Below, piece by piece: positions 1 through 9,700 of a DNA stretch of 64,000 bases. Every line of letters starts with the position of its first letter. Position 1 is the stretch's first letter. Both the position numbers and the translations under genes were made by a program. The notes beneath the pieces are model-generated. The model saw nothing but the letters and a program-made list of their open reading frames with translations. It was not told the DNA's origin and searched no databases. Origin of the DNA: Pseudomonas fluorescens (GTDB lineage Bacteria; Pseudomonadota; Gammaproteobacteria; Pseudomonadales; Pseudomonadaceae); the NCBI RefSeq assembly GCF_902497855.1, contig NZ_CABVHU010000014.1:1-64000 (forward strand), given 5' to 3'.

Positions 1-7
1 CCCGAAT

Positions 8-125
8 TTCTTGACGACCATAGAGCATTGGAACCACCTGATCCCATCCCGAACTCAGCAGTGAAACGATGCATCGCCGATGGTAGTGTGGGGTTTCCCC
101 ATGTGAGAGTAGGTCATCGTCAAGA
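8..125 (+). rRNA. rrf: 5S ribosomal RNA, copy 1
   Basis: The sequence matches a Pseudomonas 5S rRNA from end to end: the ends CTTGACGACC and GGTCATCGTCAAG pair to form the terminal stem, and the conserved GAACCACCTGATCCCATCCC and GTGGGGTTTCCCCATG blocks are present. It is probably the last gene of an rRNA operon whose 16S and 23S genes lie before the window. The exact ends are set by eye and may be off by a few bases. Confidence 0.96.
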
Positions 126-136
126 TTGAATTCCGA

Positions 137-174
137 AACCCCTATCTGCGTATGCAGGTAGGGGTTTTGTTTTA
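137..174 (+). terminator. Rho-independent terminator after 5S copy 1
   Basis: A 13-bp stem (AACCCCTATCTGC with GCAGGTAGGGGTT, one G-T pair) closes a four-base loop and is followed by TTTTGTTTT. It lies 12 bases after the 5S gene. If it is fully active, copies 2 and 3 would depend on readthrough. Confidence 0.85.
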
Positions 175-230
175 GTAGAAGTCACCATTTTTTGCTGGCA
201 CGTTACCGTGTAACGGGCTGGTCACAGAAT

Positions 231-348
231 TTCTTGACGACCATAGAGCATTGGAACCACCTGATCCCATCCCGAACTCAGCAGTGAAACGATGCATCGC
301 CGATGGTAGTGTGGGGTTTCCCCATGTGAGAGTAGGTCATCGTCAAGA
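231..348 (+). rRNA. rrf: 5S ribosomal RNA, copy 2
   Basis: This copy is identical by eye to copy 1 over the whole gene and sits exactly 223 bases downstream. The spacer ahead of it carries a short CGTTAC/GTAACG dyad and no recognisable promoter, so it is probably transcribed as part of the same rRNA operon. Confidence 0.95.
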
Positions 349-359
349 TTGAATTCCGA

Positions 360-397
360 AACCCCTATCTGCGTATGCAGGTAGGGGTTTTGTTTTA
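360..397 (+). terminator. Rho-independent terminator after 5S copy 2
   Basis: This is the same 13-bp stem, four-base loop and T-rich tail as the terminator after copy 1, displaced by 223 bases. Confidence 0.85.
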
Positions 398-453
398 GTA
401 GAAGTCACCATTTTTTGCTGGCACGTTACCGTGTAACGGGCTGGTCACAGAAT

Positions 454-571
454 TTCTTGACGACCATAGAGCATTGGAACCACCTGATCCCATCCCGAAC
501 TCAGCAGTGAAACGATGCATCGCCGATGGTAGTGTGGGGTTTCCCCATGTGAGAGTAGGTCATCGTCAAGA
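454..571 (+). rRNA. rrf: 5S ribosomal RNA, copy 3
   Basis: The gene is identical by eye to copies 1 and 2 and again displaced by 223 bases. The identity to the upstream units stops shortly after the gene, where a different terminator begins, so this is the last and probably the original downstream end of the array. Confidence 0.95.
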
Positions 572-582
572 TTGAATTCCAG

Positions 583-620
583 AACCCCTGTCTGCTAACG
601 CAGACAGGGGTTTTGTCTTT
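583..620 (+). terminator. Final terminator of the rRNA array
   Basis: The stem AACCCCTGTCTGC pairs with GCAGACAGGGGTT over 13 bp with a TAAC loop, followed by TTTTGTCTTT. Shape and length are those of the two upstream terminators, but loop and stem bases differ in a compensatory way. Confidence 0.85.
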
Positions 621-660
621 CTGGAACCTGTAAAAGCTTTAACCTGAACCTGGGTGATGA

Positions 661-1836
661 CTATCCTTTGCGCACCTTGGCGCTTCTGCGAGCGACCCGC
701 TTGCGCCACCAGATATAGATTCCGGTCACCGACAATCCCGCAATCAGCACACCCAGCACTGCGATCAGGACTTGCCCGGTAAACCCAATGATCCGCCCAC
801 CGTGTATCGGCAATTGCAGCCGATAAAAACGTTCTCCCAGGGTGCCTTGCCCGGCGATTTCCTGTCCCAGTAATCGCCCGTCCGTACCATGGAAGAACAG
901 CCAGGACTTTCCATGGGCCTCTGTATCATGCTGCCCAAAACCCGCCCCATAAAAATTGTACTCGAAGCTGTAATACAGCTCGCCGATTGCAGCCGTCAGT
1001 CCCAATCTTTGTCCTTCCTGCAACGCCCGTTCATAAGCCTGTTGATAACTCAGTCGCGTAACCCCCAGCTCCTCGGCAGGCATTCGCCCCCGGGCTTCAT
1101 ACACGCTCGGCTCAATCGGCGAAAACAGGGACACCGCTGGCTTGAAGACCTGGCTCGGCAGGTTCATGGCCACACTGCTGACAGCGATCGGCAACAACAA
1201 TAGCCAAAGCCACAACCCTCCTGCGCGGTGCAGATCGAAATTCAGCCGGTGCGCATGCCCACCCTTGATCTTCCACGCGGTCGACCACTTCTTCCAGAAC
1301 GGTGTCCCCCGAGGAAGCGTCAGCCATAGCGCAATGAAGCAATCGACAACCCAGGCGATCGCGACCAGTCCCATCAACCACAAACCCCAGTTGTTCGGCA
1401 GGACCAGGTTGTGGTGAAACTCGAGGATGAACGGGATGAAGTTCTCCCGCTGAAAGCAGCATGCTCCCCAGAACCGCTGCCCCCGCTGTTCGCCATTCGC
1501 AGGGTCCAGATAGAACACCTGATTGGGCTCGGCAAAAGGCTTGCCGGTCGTGGGGTCATTGCGCGGTACCGCCGCCAGTAATGCTGTATGACCCGGTTCC
1601 GACGGGTACTCCATGTACCAGACTTGCAACCGAGGATGCGCCCCTTGCAGCTGGTCGACCAAGGTGCCAGGCGGCAAAGGCTGACCCTCGGCAGAGGCCA
1701 AATAGAAGCCCGGATTGAGCCACTCGTCCAGCTCATGATTGAACGCCAGAATGCTGCCCGTCAGCCCCGCCATCAGCAGGAACAACGCGGTCGCCAAACC
1801 AATGTAGCGATGAAGTAAAACCAGAAATGCACGCAT
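661..1836 (-). CDS. PepSY-domain membrane protein (putative ferric-siderophore reductase)
   Basis: This 391-residue inner-membrane protein belongs to the PepSY-associated TM-helix family. The visible order is a first TM helix with LHRYIGL, a periplasmic PepSY-like region, two central helices near FHHNLVLPNN, another after LNFDLHRAGG and a last helix ending in TGIYIWWRKR. The histidines at the helix ends could bind heme. Family members next to siderophore receptors are thought to reduce ferric siderophores; that role is inferred from context. The ATG at 1836 was chosen over one eight codons upstream because AGGA lies just ahead of it. It follows the TonB receptor gene on the same strand after about 70 bases and is probably co-transcribed. 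Confidence 0.85.
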   Translation of the reverse strand: MRAFLVLLHRYIGLATALFLLMAGLTGSILAFNHELDEWLNPGFYLASAEGQPLPPGTLVDQLQGAHPRLQVWYMEYPSEPGHTALLAAVPRNDPTTGKPFAEPNQVFYLDPANGEQRGQRFWGACCFQRENFIPFILEFHHNLVLPNNWGLWLMGLVAIAWVVDCFIALWLTLPRGTPFWKKWSTAWKIKGGHAHRLNFDLHRAGGLWLWLLLLPIAVSSVAMNLPSQVFKPAVSLFSPIEPSVYEARGRMPAEELGVTRLSYQQAYERALQEGQRLGLTAAIGELYYSFEYNFYGAGFGQHDTEAHGKSWLFFHGTDGRLLGQEIAGQGTLGERFYRLQLPIHGGRIIGFTGQVLIAVLGVLIAGLSVTGIYIWWRKRVARRSAKVRKG

Positions 1837-1907
1837 GGAATTTTCCTGCAGAAACAACAAAGCCAGCCTCTGGAATCAGGTGCTGGCCTTGTGAGAATCA
1901 CGAGTGG

Positions 1908-4409
1908 TTAAAACTGGTAGCTCACCGTGGCGGCGACGTTGCGTTCTTCACCCAGGTAGCAGAAGTTCAGGCTGGCACAAGACGCCACGTAAGATTCGTT
2001 GGTCAGGTTGTTCGCATTCAGGCGTACGTCCACACCTTTCAAGCCCACCTTGCCCAGGTCATAGCCGACAGACGCATCGAACAGCGTGTAGGACGGCACC
2101 TTCAGGGTATTTTCCGCGTCGGCCCAGCTGTAGCCGACATAACGCACGCCGCCGCCCAGGCGCAGGCCATCCAGCGCTGCGCTGTCGAACCTGTAGTCCG
2201 CCCATACCGAGGCCATATGGCGTGGCGCCTGGGTCGGCGAGTTGCCCTTGTTCTCGATCACGTCGCTCTCGGTGCTCAACGTACTGATCATCGACTTCGA
2301 ATACTCGATGTCAGTGAAGGTGTAGCTGCCGAGCACTTTCAGCTGATCGGTCAGCTGCATGTGCGCTTCCAGTTCCAGGCCTTGGGAGCGGACCGCACCT
2401 ACAGCGCGATAGAAGTTTTCCTGGGGCAACTTGGTCGCCAGGTTTTCCTGGTCGATACGGAACAGCGACGCCGTGAACAAGTTGTCGGTGCCCGGCGGCT
2501 GGTACTTCAGCCCCACTTCCCACTGGGTGCCGTCAGTGGGGGCCAGAGGATTGCCGGCGCTGTCGGCGTAAGAGTTCGGGTTGAACGACTCGGAGTAGCT
2601 GATGTACGGCGCAATGCCATTATCGAACAGGTACAGCGCTCCGGCTCGCCCCGTCAGCTTGGTGCGGTCGTCACTGATTTTCGTGCCCACGGGGCGACCG
2701 GCTTCAGCCAGGCGATTTTCATCGGAGGTTTCGACCCAGTCCTGACGCAGGCCCAGGGAAAAGCGCCACTTGTCCATCTCGATCAGGTCTTGCAGGTAGA
2801 CGCCAGTCTGTTCCAGGCGACGCACATAGCTGGTCGGGCTGTAGAAGTCGATGGCCGAGTTGCCGTACACCGGATTGAACGCGTCGATCGGTGCAAGACC
2901 GCCACTGGTCCAGTCGACCACCGTCTTGCGTCGCTGGTAGTCCGCGCCCATCAGCACCGTGTGTTTGGTTGCGCCGGTAAAGAACTCGGCTTGCAGCATG
3001 TTATCGACGATGAAGGCGTGGAGCTTTTCGTCGCCGCCGGTGTAATAGCGGTTCAACTCGTTACTGGTGGGCGTAGTCCAGCCATAGGCGTACACCTGAT
3101 CGATCTTCACCTTGGAATCCAGATAACGAAAGTTCTGCCGCGCGGTGAAGACGTCGTTGAAGCGATGTTCGAACTGATAACCGAAGGACTGTTGATCACG
3201 CTGGAAACCGTCGATGCCCGGCTCGCCCTCGAAGAAATGTGGGGAGATTCGATCGCCATTGCGCTGATGGATTGTCCCGTCTGCCGGCACGCCGCCGTGA
3301 TAGCCGCCGTCAGGGTCATGTTGCAGATAGGCTTGCAGTGTCAGCGAGGTATCTTCGGTGAAATCGATGCTCACTGTCGGTGCCAGGGCGAAGCGCTTTT
3401 CCTTGTTGTGGTCAAACTGGGTGTCGGACTGATCTGTCAACCCCGTCAGGCGATAGGCAATACGCTTGTCATCATCTACCGGCCCGCTGAAGTCGAAGCC
3501 CATGCCGCGCTGGCCTTGCGTGCCCACCGTGGCCTGGACCTGATGATAAGCCTCATACAGCGGCTTCTTGCTGGTCAGCGCCACCAGGCCGCCCGGCGAA
3601 CTGCGACCGTAGAGTACCGAGGACGGCCCCTTGAGGATATCGACCCGCTCGAGAAAATAGGGGTCCACCTGCATGGTGCTGTAGGTACCGCTGTCCCCCA
3701 TCGACTTGAGGCCATCAAGATAGATGTTATCCACCGAACCGTCGTTGAAGCCCCGCAGCGCCACGTAGTCGTAGCGGTGAGTCGCGCCGTACGGATTGGT
3801 CAGCACACCCGGCGTGTAGCGCATGGCCTGGGAGACGGTTTGCGAGCCCTGGTCGTCCATTTGCTCACGGGTGACCACGGACACGCTTTGTGAGGTTTCC
3901 AGCAGCGCGGTACTGGTCTTGGTGGCGATCTGGCTGTGGGTCGCGTTGTAGCCCTCCATGCTGCCCAGCGCATTACCCAAAGCGAAGCCTTTGATGTCTG
4001 TGGTGGGCAGGGCCAGGGCTTCGGGTTCAGTGCCGGGCCGCAGCACATAGCTGCTGCCATCCTGACTGACGGCCACAAGCCCCGTGCCATCGAGCAAATG
4101 ACTCAACGCCTGATCCGCAGAATAGTCGCCCTGCAGTCCCGGCGACTGAAGGCCCTGGGTGTGAGCCGGTGTCGTCGACAGTGTGATGCCCGCCTGGCGC
4201 GCAAATTGGTTGAGCGCGTCGCTCAAGGGGCCGGCGGCGATGTTGTAGCGGTGGCTGCTGGCCTCGCTGCCCTGTGCTGCAATGGCGAGTGTTGGCAGCA
4301 GACCAACACCCAATGCAGTCGAGAACAGCGCTGCGCGGATGGCGTGGCGCAGAACGCATGATTGCGCTGTGTAATTGAGAGGGGGCTCGTTGAAGGCGCG
4401 CGCAGTCAT
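1908..4409 (-). CDS. TonB-dependent ferric-siderophore receptor with signalling domain
   Basis: The 833-residue product is an outer-membrane transducer receptor. It has a long N-terminal signal sequence ending near ALAIAAQ-type residues (about 45), then an STN signalling domain (roughly 54-122, starting YNIAAGPLSDALNQFARQ), a plug (roughly 165-280, with VDILKGPSSVLYGRSSPGG) and a 22-strand-type barrel ending in the aromatic VSYQF. It resembles FoxA/FiuA/FhuE hydroxamate receptors, but the ligand cannot be fixed by reading. The STN domain should contact the FecR-type protein encoded directly upstream, so ligand binding would activate the FecI-type sigma. GGAAAC lies about 7 bases ahead of the ATG. 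Confidence 0.92.
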   Translation of the reverse strand: MTARAFNEPPLNYTAQSCVLRHAIRAALFSTALGVGLLPTLAIAAQGSEASSHRYNIAAGPLSDALNQFARQAGITLSTTPAHTQGLQSPGLQGDYSADQALSHLLDGTGLVAVSQDGSSYVLRPGTEPEALALPTTDIKGFALGNALGSMEGYNATHSQIATKTSTALLETSQSVSVVTREQMDDQGSQTVSQAMRYTPGVLTNPYGATHRYDYVALRGFNDGSVDNIYLDGLKSMGDSGTYSTMQVDPYFLERVDILKGPSSVLYGRSSPGGLVALTSKKPLYEAYHQVQATVGTQGQRGMGFDFSGPVDDDKRIAYRLTGLTDQSDTQFDHNKEKRFALAPTVSIDFTEDTSLTLQAYLQHDPDGGYHGGVPADGTIHQRNGDRISPHFFEGEPGIDGFQRDQQSFGYQFEHRFNDVFTARQNFRYLDSKVKIDQVYAYGWTTPTSNELNRYYTGGDEKLHAFIVDNMLQAEFFTGATKHTVLMGADYQRRKTVVDWTSGGLAPIDAFNPVYGNSAIDFYSPTSYVRRLEQTGVYLQDLIEMDKWRFSLGLRQDWVETSDENRLAEAGRPVGTKISDDRTKLTGRAGALYLFDNGIAPYISYSESFNPNSYADSAGNPLAPTDGTQWEVGLKYQPPGTDNLFTASLFRIDQENLATKLPQENFYRAVGAVRSQGLELEAHMQLTDQLKVLGSYTFTDIEYSKSMISTLSTESDVIENKGNSPTQAPRHMASVWADYRFDSAALDGLRLGGGVRYVGYSWADAENTLKVPSYTLFDASVGYDLGKVGLKGVDVRLNANNLTNESYVASCASLNFCYLGEERNVAATVSYQF

Positions 4410-4496
4410 TGTAGGTTTCCGTAGGAAGTCGCTGAAGTCAGGATTGAAGTGCTTACTGACTAAGCCGGGCGTGCACGGAAAACCCGCCAGAATAAT

Positions 4497-5513
4497 TCAA
4501 GCCTGCCGCTCCAGTGTCACCCACCAGCGGGTGCGATAGCGCAGTTGCACCGGCAGGGTGTGTGGCAGGACCGCCAGCAGCTTATCGGTGTCTTCGAGAC
4601 GGAAAACCCCGGAAAGGCGCAAGTCGGCAATGTCCGCCGAGCACGTCAGATACCCGTACCGGTAGCGTGCGACTTCATTGAGGAAATCCCCCAGGCGCAT
4701 GTTGCGGGTCACGATCAGGCCGTCGACCCAGGCGCCGGCATCCATGTTCAGGGGCGGTACCGGTTTCGCCTGATGATGATCGATCAAATAGCTCTGCCCG
4801 GCGTCCACCCGAATCGGCACACCGTCAGCGGCCAGCGGCGAATGAATCGCGACGATGCCACTGGTGACGCTGAGTCGAGTGCAGTCGGCCTCCTGGCGCA
4901 GGATGAAACGGGCGCCCACCCCTTCATACACGCCGTGGCGACTGTGCACCCGTAACGGTCGATCGAATGAAGCGCCTTCGTCGATTCCGCCACAGGTCAC
5001 GATGATTTCGCCGCGGGTCAGTTTGATCAGGCGCTGCTGCGCGGTGTAATCCAGATCCACCGCACTGGCAGTGTTGAGCTCCAGGCGTGTGCCATCGGGT
5101 AGCTGGAAGCCACGTCGCTCACCCGTGGCGGTAGCGAAGTCGGCGGTCCATTGTTGCCAGCCCACTGCATCCTTGCCCAGCCAGGCGGCAGAGCCCATCA
5201 GCAACACGCCCGACAGCAGCTTCAGCGCCTGGCGTCGGCCCAGTCCCTGGGCACTGTTTTCCAGCGTGTTGAAGGCGACTTGCGCACCGGGTACCGCCCG
5301 CAAATTGCTGGTCAGTTCGGCATGCAGGGATTGCACGCGTTGCCAGGCCAGTTCGTGTTCCTGGTGTTCGGCCCGCCAGCTATCGCATTGCTGGCGCAGC
5401 CTTGGATTGGTCGCGTTATTACGCAGCCGCAGCAACCAATTGATGGCTTGCCTGACCACCTGCTGATGCAGCTCGCCATGGCGATTCGATACTGAACTAT
5501 CCATCGGCATCAT
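4497..5513 (-). CDS. FecR-family anti-sigma/transducer protein
   Basis: The 338-residue protein has the FecR layout. The N-terminal cytoplasmic DUF4880-like part contains INWLLRLRNN and WRAEHQEHELAWQR, a hydrophobic segment lies near residues 97-115 (LKLLSGVLLMGSAAWLG), and the periplasmic FecR domain contains LPDGTRLELNTASAVDLDY and LTRGEIIVT. It would hold the FecI-type sigma inactive and pass on the signal from the receptor's STN domain. Its ATG overlaps the sigma gene's stop in an ATGA, so the two are translationally coupled. Usual length is about 320. Confidence 0.93.
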   Translation of the reverse strand: MMPMDSSVSNRHGELHQQVVRQAINWLLRLRNNATNPRLRQQCDSWRAEHQEHELAWQRVQSLHAELTSNLRAVPGAQVAFNTLENSAQGLGRRQALKLLSGVLLMGSAAWLGKDAVGWQQWTADFATATGERRGFQLPDGTRLELNTASAVDLDYTAQQRLIKLTRGEIIVTCGGIDEGASFDRPLRVHSRHGVYEGVGARFILRQEADCTRLSVTSGIVAIHSPLAADGVPIRVDAGQSYLIDHHQAKPVPPLNMDAGAWVDGLIVTRNMRLGDFLNEVARYRYGYLTCSADIADLRLSGVFRLEDTDKLLAVLPHTLPVQLRYRTRWWVTLERQA

Positions 5514-6010
5514 GCTTCGTACCGCAACACGTAGCAGTGATACAGCGCGTCGGCCACATAGCGCTCTACCGAGCGCAGGGACAAGCCCATCTGCTCAGCG
5601 ATCTGCTTGTGGGTCAGTCCTTCGCACTGAGCCAACAGGAACGCCTGACGCACTTTCGGCTTCAGGCCTTCAAGCAGGCGGGCGATGCTTTCCAGCAGTT
5701 CGAGCACCAGTGCCCGCGCCTCGGCGCTCGGGGTTTCGGCCTCCGGCAAATGGGCGATGGTTTCCAGGTAGGCGCGTTCGATTTCTTCTCGGCGCCAATG
5801 GTCGATCACCAGGCCGCGGGCGATGGTGCGCAGAAAGGCGCGTGGTGCCTTGAGCTCCAGGCGTTCGGTGCGTTGCAGCAGGCGAACGAAAGTGTCCTGG
5901 GCCAGATCCGCCGCATCGGCGGCATTGCCCAGTCGAGCGCGCAGCCATGTGTTGAGCCAACCGTGATGGCTACTGTAAAGCGCCTGTACTGCAAACTCAG
6001 GTGAGGACAT
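5510..6010 (-). CDS. FecI-type ECF RNA polymerase sigma factor
   Basis: The 166-residue iron-responsive ECF sigma has region 2 (DAADLAQDTFVRLLQR, then LRTIARGLVIDHWRREE) and a region 4 helix-turn-helix (GLTHKQIAEQMGLSLRSVERYV). It should direct transcription of the receptor gene and perhaps the PepSY gene downstream. I chose the ATG at 6010 (MSSPEFAVQ) because the reading frame further upstream runs through the Fur-box-like site and is not sigma-like. It overlaps fecR by four bases. Confidence 0.92.
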   Translation of the reverse strand: MSSPEFAVQALYSSHHGWLNTWLRARLGNAADAADLAQDTFVRLLQRTERLELKAPRAFLRTIARGLVIDHWRREEIERAYLETIAHLPEAETPSAEARALVLELLESIARLLEGLKPKVRQAFLLAQCEGLTHKQIAEQMGLSLRSVERYVADALYHCYVLRYEA

Positions 6011-6034
6011 GTACGCGACAGCCCGAACGTCACA

Positions 6035-6053
6035 AATGATAATTAGTCGCATT
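6035..6053 (-). promoter_or_regulatory. Fur-box-like site ahead of the fecI-type gene
   Basis: The 19-base stretch AATGATAATTAGTCGCATT fits the inverted-repeat Fur pattern AATGATAATnATTATCATT with a perfect left half (9/9) and 6/9 in the right half. It lies 25 bases upstream of the chosen sigma start, as expected for iron repression of a FecI operon. Confidence 0.7.
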
Positions 6054-6121
6054 GTTATCAAGGGCTGGGGAATTTGCAACTGCTGCTGAGCGGAAGGTCA
6101 GTTGGACCGCGTTATCGTTCA

Positions 6122-6242
6122 ATCGTCGGAACGCCGCCCGGAGCAAGCTCGCTCCCACAGTTGATCTTCAATGGACACAGTATTTGTGTACGACGCAGAT
6201 CCAATGTGGGAGCGAGCTTGCTCCGGGCGGCGTTCCGACGAT
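6122..6242. repeat. REPIN: inverted pair of REP sequences
   Basis: A perfect 38-bp inverted repeat (6122-6159 and 6205-6242) is separated by 45 bases. Each arm contains GGAGCAAGCTCGCTCCCACA or its complement, a REP core typical of the P. fluorescens group. It lies between mgoD and the promoter of the fecI-type gene. Confidence 0.9.
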
Positions 6243-6274
6243 AGCGATGTACCTGTCACCGCTGAAACGAAGCT

Positions 6275-6742
6275 TTACACAAACAGTTTCAACACATTGT
6301 TCATCGCATCATCGGCAAACCCCTGCACGAACGCCTTGAACCCCGGCAAGGCTTCGGCATCACCCTGCGCCGGTTCGGCAATGATGGTCCAGGTCGCCCG
6401 CGACCTGTTCGCCCCGAGCGCTTCTACACTCATCGCCGCCCACAACCGGGCCACGCCCAAGGTGTTGTAGATCGTGGTCCAGGTCATGCTCCGTGCCTGC
6501 TCATCCCGGGAATTGAGTTGTTCGACCACCAGATTGCCGTCCCTGAAGAATTTCTTGCGCAGGGACGACACGCCTTCGCCGGTCATCTCGATGTGCGACA
6601 GCGCCGGTATGAAGCGATCGAAGCCGGCAAAGTTGCCGACTACCGCCCAGACTTGCGCGGCATCGGCCGGCACTTCCACGGACGCTACGACAGCGCCGCC
6701 TTGAGGGTTTTCAATCAGGGTATCGGGTTTCAGAGTGCTCAT
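6275..6742 (-). CDS. mgoD: SRPBCC-family (polyketide cyclase/START-like) protein, MgoD-like
   Basis: The 155-residue protein has the SRPBCC pattern: a start VVASVEVPADAAQVWAVVGNF, a central ERLNSRDE-like turn (VVEQLNSRDEQARSMTW) and a long C-terminal helix ending KAFVQGFADDAMNNVLKLF. SRPBCC folds make a hydrophobic ligand cavity. In mgo/pvf operons the fourth gene encodes such a protein, whose exact step is not settled. The ATG at 6742 has CGGAG eight bases upstream. It is the last gene of the operon and starts 29 bases after the mgoA stop codon. Confidence 0.88.
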   Translation of the reverse strand: MSTLKPDTLIENPQGGAVVASVEVPADAAQVWAVVGNFAGFDRFIPALSHIEMTGEGVSSLRKKFFRDGNLVVEQLNSRDEQARSMTWTTIYNTLGVARLWAAMSVEALGANRSRATWTIIAEPAQGDAEALPGFKAFVQGFADDAMNNVLKLFV

Positions 6743-6771
6743 GGTATTGCTCCGTTGCGGGTTGGGATGCA

Positions 6772-9700
6772 TCAGATGAAATTGATTTCTTTGAGGTAGT
6801 CGCAGCCGCGACGCAGCAGCGCCGGGGATTTTTCCGGGTAGTGCGTGCCCATCCGGCGCACGCCAGCGTCGGCGTTGTCATGGCCGATCATCGAGATATC
6901 GCCGATGTCTTCTTCGAAGCCGTTGAGGTAGAAACCGAGTACGCCGAACAGCGCGTTGTCGCTGTCGACCCGGCCCAGTTGCTGTTGCCAGTCGGCGACG
7001 CTGACCATCGAAAATTCCCGCCCGGCCTCGCGAAATGACGCGACGTAGGCGTCCCAGCTCAAGGGCTCGGGGTTGTGCAGGTTGAACACCGCTTTGTCGG
7101 GCTGATAACGGTTGGCGTGGAAGGCAATGAAACGGGCCAGGAAATCCACCGGCATCAGGTCGAAGTTCAACGCGAACTCCGGTACCTGACCGAGCTGGAT
7201 CGAGCCCTTGAGCATCAGCATCAAACGATTTTTATGGGGTTGGCAGACCCCTGTGAGGCTGTTGAAACTGATGTTGCCGGGGCGATACAGATTGACCCGC
7301 ACCCCACGCTCGCGAGCCCGCTCGAGGATGCGTTCAGCGACCCATTTCGACAGGTTGTAGCCGTTCTTGATGTAGATCGGCGGGGTCTGTGCGGCAGGCA
7401 ACTCAAGAACCCGGCCATCGGCGGAAAGGGTGCTGGACGCCGAAAGCGTCGAGACGAAGTTGAAGATCTTTTTGCTGCGCCCTTCACACAATCGCAGGCA
7501 TTCGAAAATCGGTTCGACGTTGTCCCGTGCCAATGACGCGTAGTCGAGGACGTGATTGACGTTGGCGGCGTTGTGCACCAGTGCGCCGAACTCCAGATCC
7601 AGTCGCTCATGGACATCCGCGGCGAGCCCCAGCCGGGGGCGGGTAATATCCGCCGCATAAACCTGCACCCGGCTCAGGTCCAGATGCTCGAGACGGTTCT
7701 CGCGCAAGGCCTGGGCAAAACGTTCGGCCGCCGATTGCCCGCCACCCTCACGTACCAGGCACGCGACTTCGCTGGCGCCCCAGGACAGCAGTGCCTCGAC
7801 GATGTGCACACCGACAAAACTGTTGGCGCCGGTGACGATCACCTTGTGTACGTCGCCCATGGCGTTCACCGGCAAGGGCTGCACATCCAGCTCGCGGAAG
7901 GCGTCGGCCATGGCCTGTTCGCTCAACACTTCTTCAGTGCCGGAGCCACGCACCAGCGTCGCCAGTTTGCTGATGGTCGGCTGTTCGATGAAGCGGTTGA
8001 TCGAGATGCTGCGACCGAATTCTTCACGCAATCGCAGGAGCATGCGCGACAACAGGATCGAGTGGCCGCCCAGGTTGAAGAAGCTTTCGTCGGTGCAAAT
8101 ATCGCTGGCCGGCAACTCCAGCAACTCGGCCCAGATCGCCAATAACAAGGCTTCATCGGCACTGGCGGGCAAGCGCCGTGGGTGGTTCTCGGTGATGCTG
8201 ACGGGCAGCTCCAGCAGCGCCTGGCGGTCGACCTTGCCGTTGCTGGCGAACGGCATGCTCGCCAGTTCGGTCCATGCCGTGGGCTGCATGTAATCCGGCA
8301 GGCACTCAATGGCGTGTGCCTTGAGCGCTTCACGAGCGGTGCCGGGCTGATCTTCCTGAGACTGCGCAAGAAAGGCCAGGATGCGCCGCTGGCTGTCGAT
8401 GACCACCGCCACCTGGCGGTATAGCCGACTGTCGCGCAGGCAGCGTTCGATCTCTTCCGGCTCGACCCTGAACCCCCGGATTTTCACCTGATTGTCCCGG
8501 CGTCCGCACAGCTCGATGCCTGCGCCGGTCCACTTGGCCATGTCGCCGGTGCGGTAGGCGCGCAGGCGCTCACCATTGGCCAGGTGCAGATTCAAATAAC
8601 GTTCGGCGGTCTGCTGCGGGTTGTTCAAATACCCCATGCACACCCCCGGGCCGACGATGTACAACTCACCTGTGGTCTGTTCAGCCACCGGTTGCAAATT
8701 TTCATCGAGAATCAGCACCTGGCTGTTCGCAATCGGCGCGCCGAGGGTGCGATTGCTGTCGCCGCTGCGCAGTTGTCGCGCGGTGATCAGTACCGTGGCT
8801 TCGGTCGGGCCATAGAGGTTGTAGAGCTTGCCCTGGCGGGTCAGTTGCTCGATGACCCAGGGCTCGCAGACATCGCCACCGGTCATGACATGATCCAGGC
8901 TCTGCAATTGATCCAGCGGCAGGATGCTCAACAGCGCTGGCGGCAAAAAGGCGTGGCTCAGTCGTTGGTGGCGGATCAGTTCCACCAGTTGCAGCGGGTC
9001 GCGACGTTGATCGTCGCTGGGCACAATCAGCTCGGCACCCTGCAGCAGGGTCGGGAAAATATCGATCAGCGACGAGTCGAAACTCAATGACGAAAACTGC
9101 AACACCCGGCTCTGTTCGGTCAGTTGCACATAGTCGGCGTACCACGCGCTGAAGTGGGCGAGGTTGGCCTGGCTGAGCAACACGCCTTTGGGATGGCCGG
9201 TGGTGCCCGAGGTGTAGAGCGCCATGCAGGGCGCGTCGAGATCGGGTCGCTGGCGCATCAAGGGTTGATCGAAAGCTGCATCATCGATGTCGATGCGGCT
9301 GAGATCCAGACCGGGCATTTCGGTCGCGAGCGGGTGTTGCCCGTCATGCAGCAGCAACACCGCACCGGCATTCGACAGGATGTACTGCTGGCGTTGCGGC
9401 GGATGGCTCGGCTCCAGTGGCAGATACACCGCACCGCTGCCGAGAATCGCCAGAATTCCCGCATACAGTGCGCTGCATTTCGCCAGGCAGATCCCGACCA
9501 CCACGGGTGCCGGGTGCTGATCGAGCAAGGGCTGCAAACGCTGCGCAATGGCGCGGCTCAGGGCATGCAGTTCGCGATAACTCAGCGACGTGCCGGCGAC
9601 GGTCAGCGCCGGTCGCCCGGCGGACTCGATGAAGCGTTGCTCAAGGCGCTCGATCATCGGCGTCTGCGCCCGTTGCAGCAGCCAGGGTTGTGCTGTGGCG

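Larger units (their letters stand above)
4..580 (+). repeat. Tandem array of 223-bp 5S-terminator-spacer units
   Basis: Two full 223-bp units and the first part of a third follow each other directly. Each full unit is a 5S gene, a terminator and a spacer ending in GGTCACAGAATT. The full units look identical, which points to recent unequal crossing-over or ongoing gene conversion. Confidence 0.9.

Noticed and set aside
1827..3893. 688-codon reading frame on the plus strand opposite the TonB receptor gene
   Set aside because: It is an antisense shadow of a clear TonB-dependent receptor, caused by high GC at third codon positions, and has no protein-family features.
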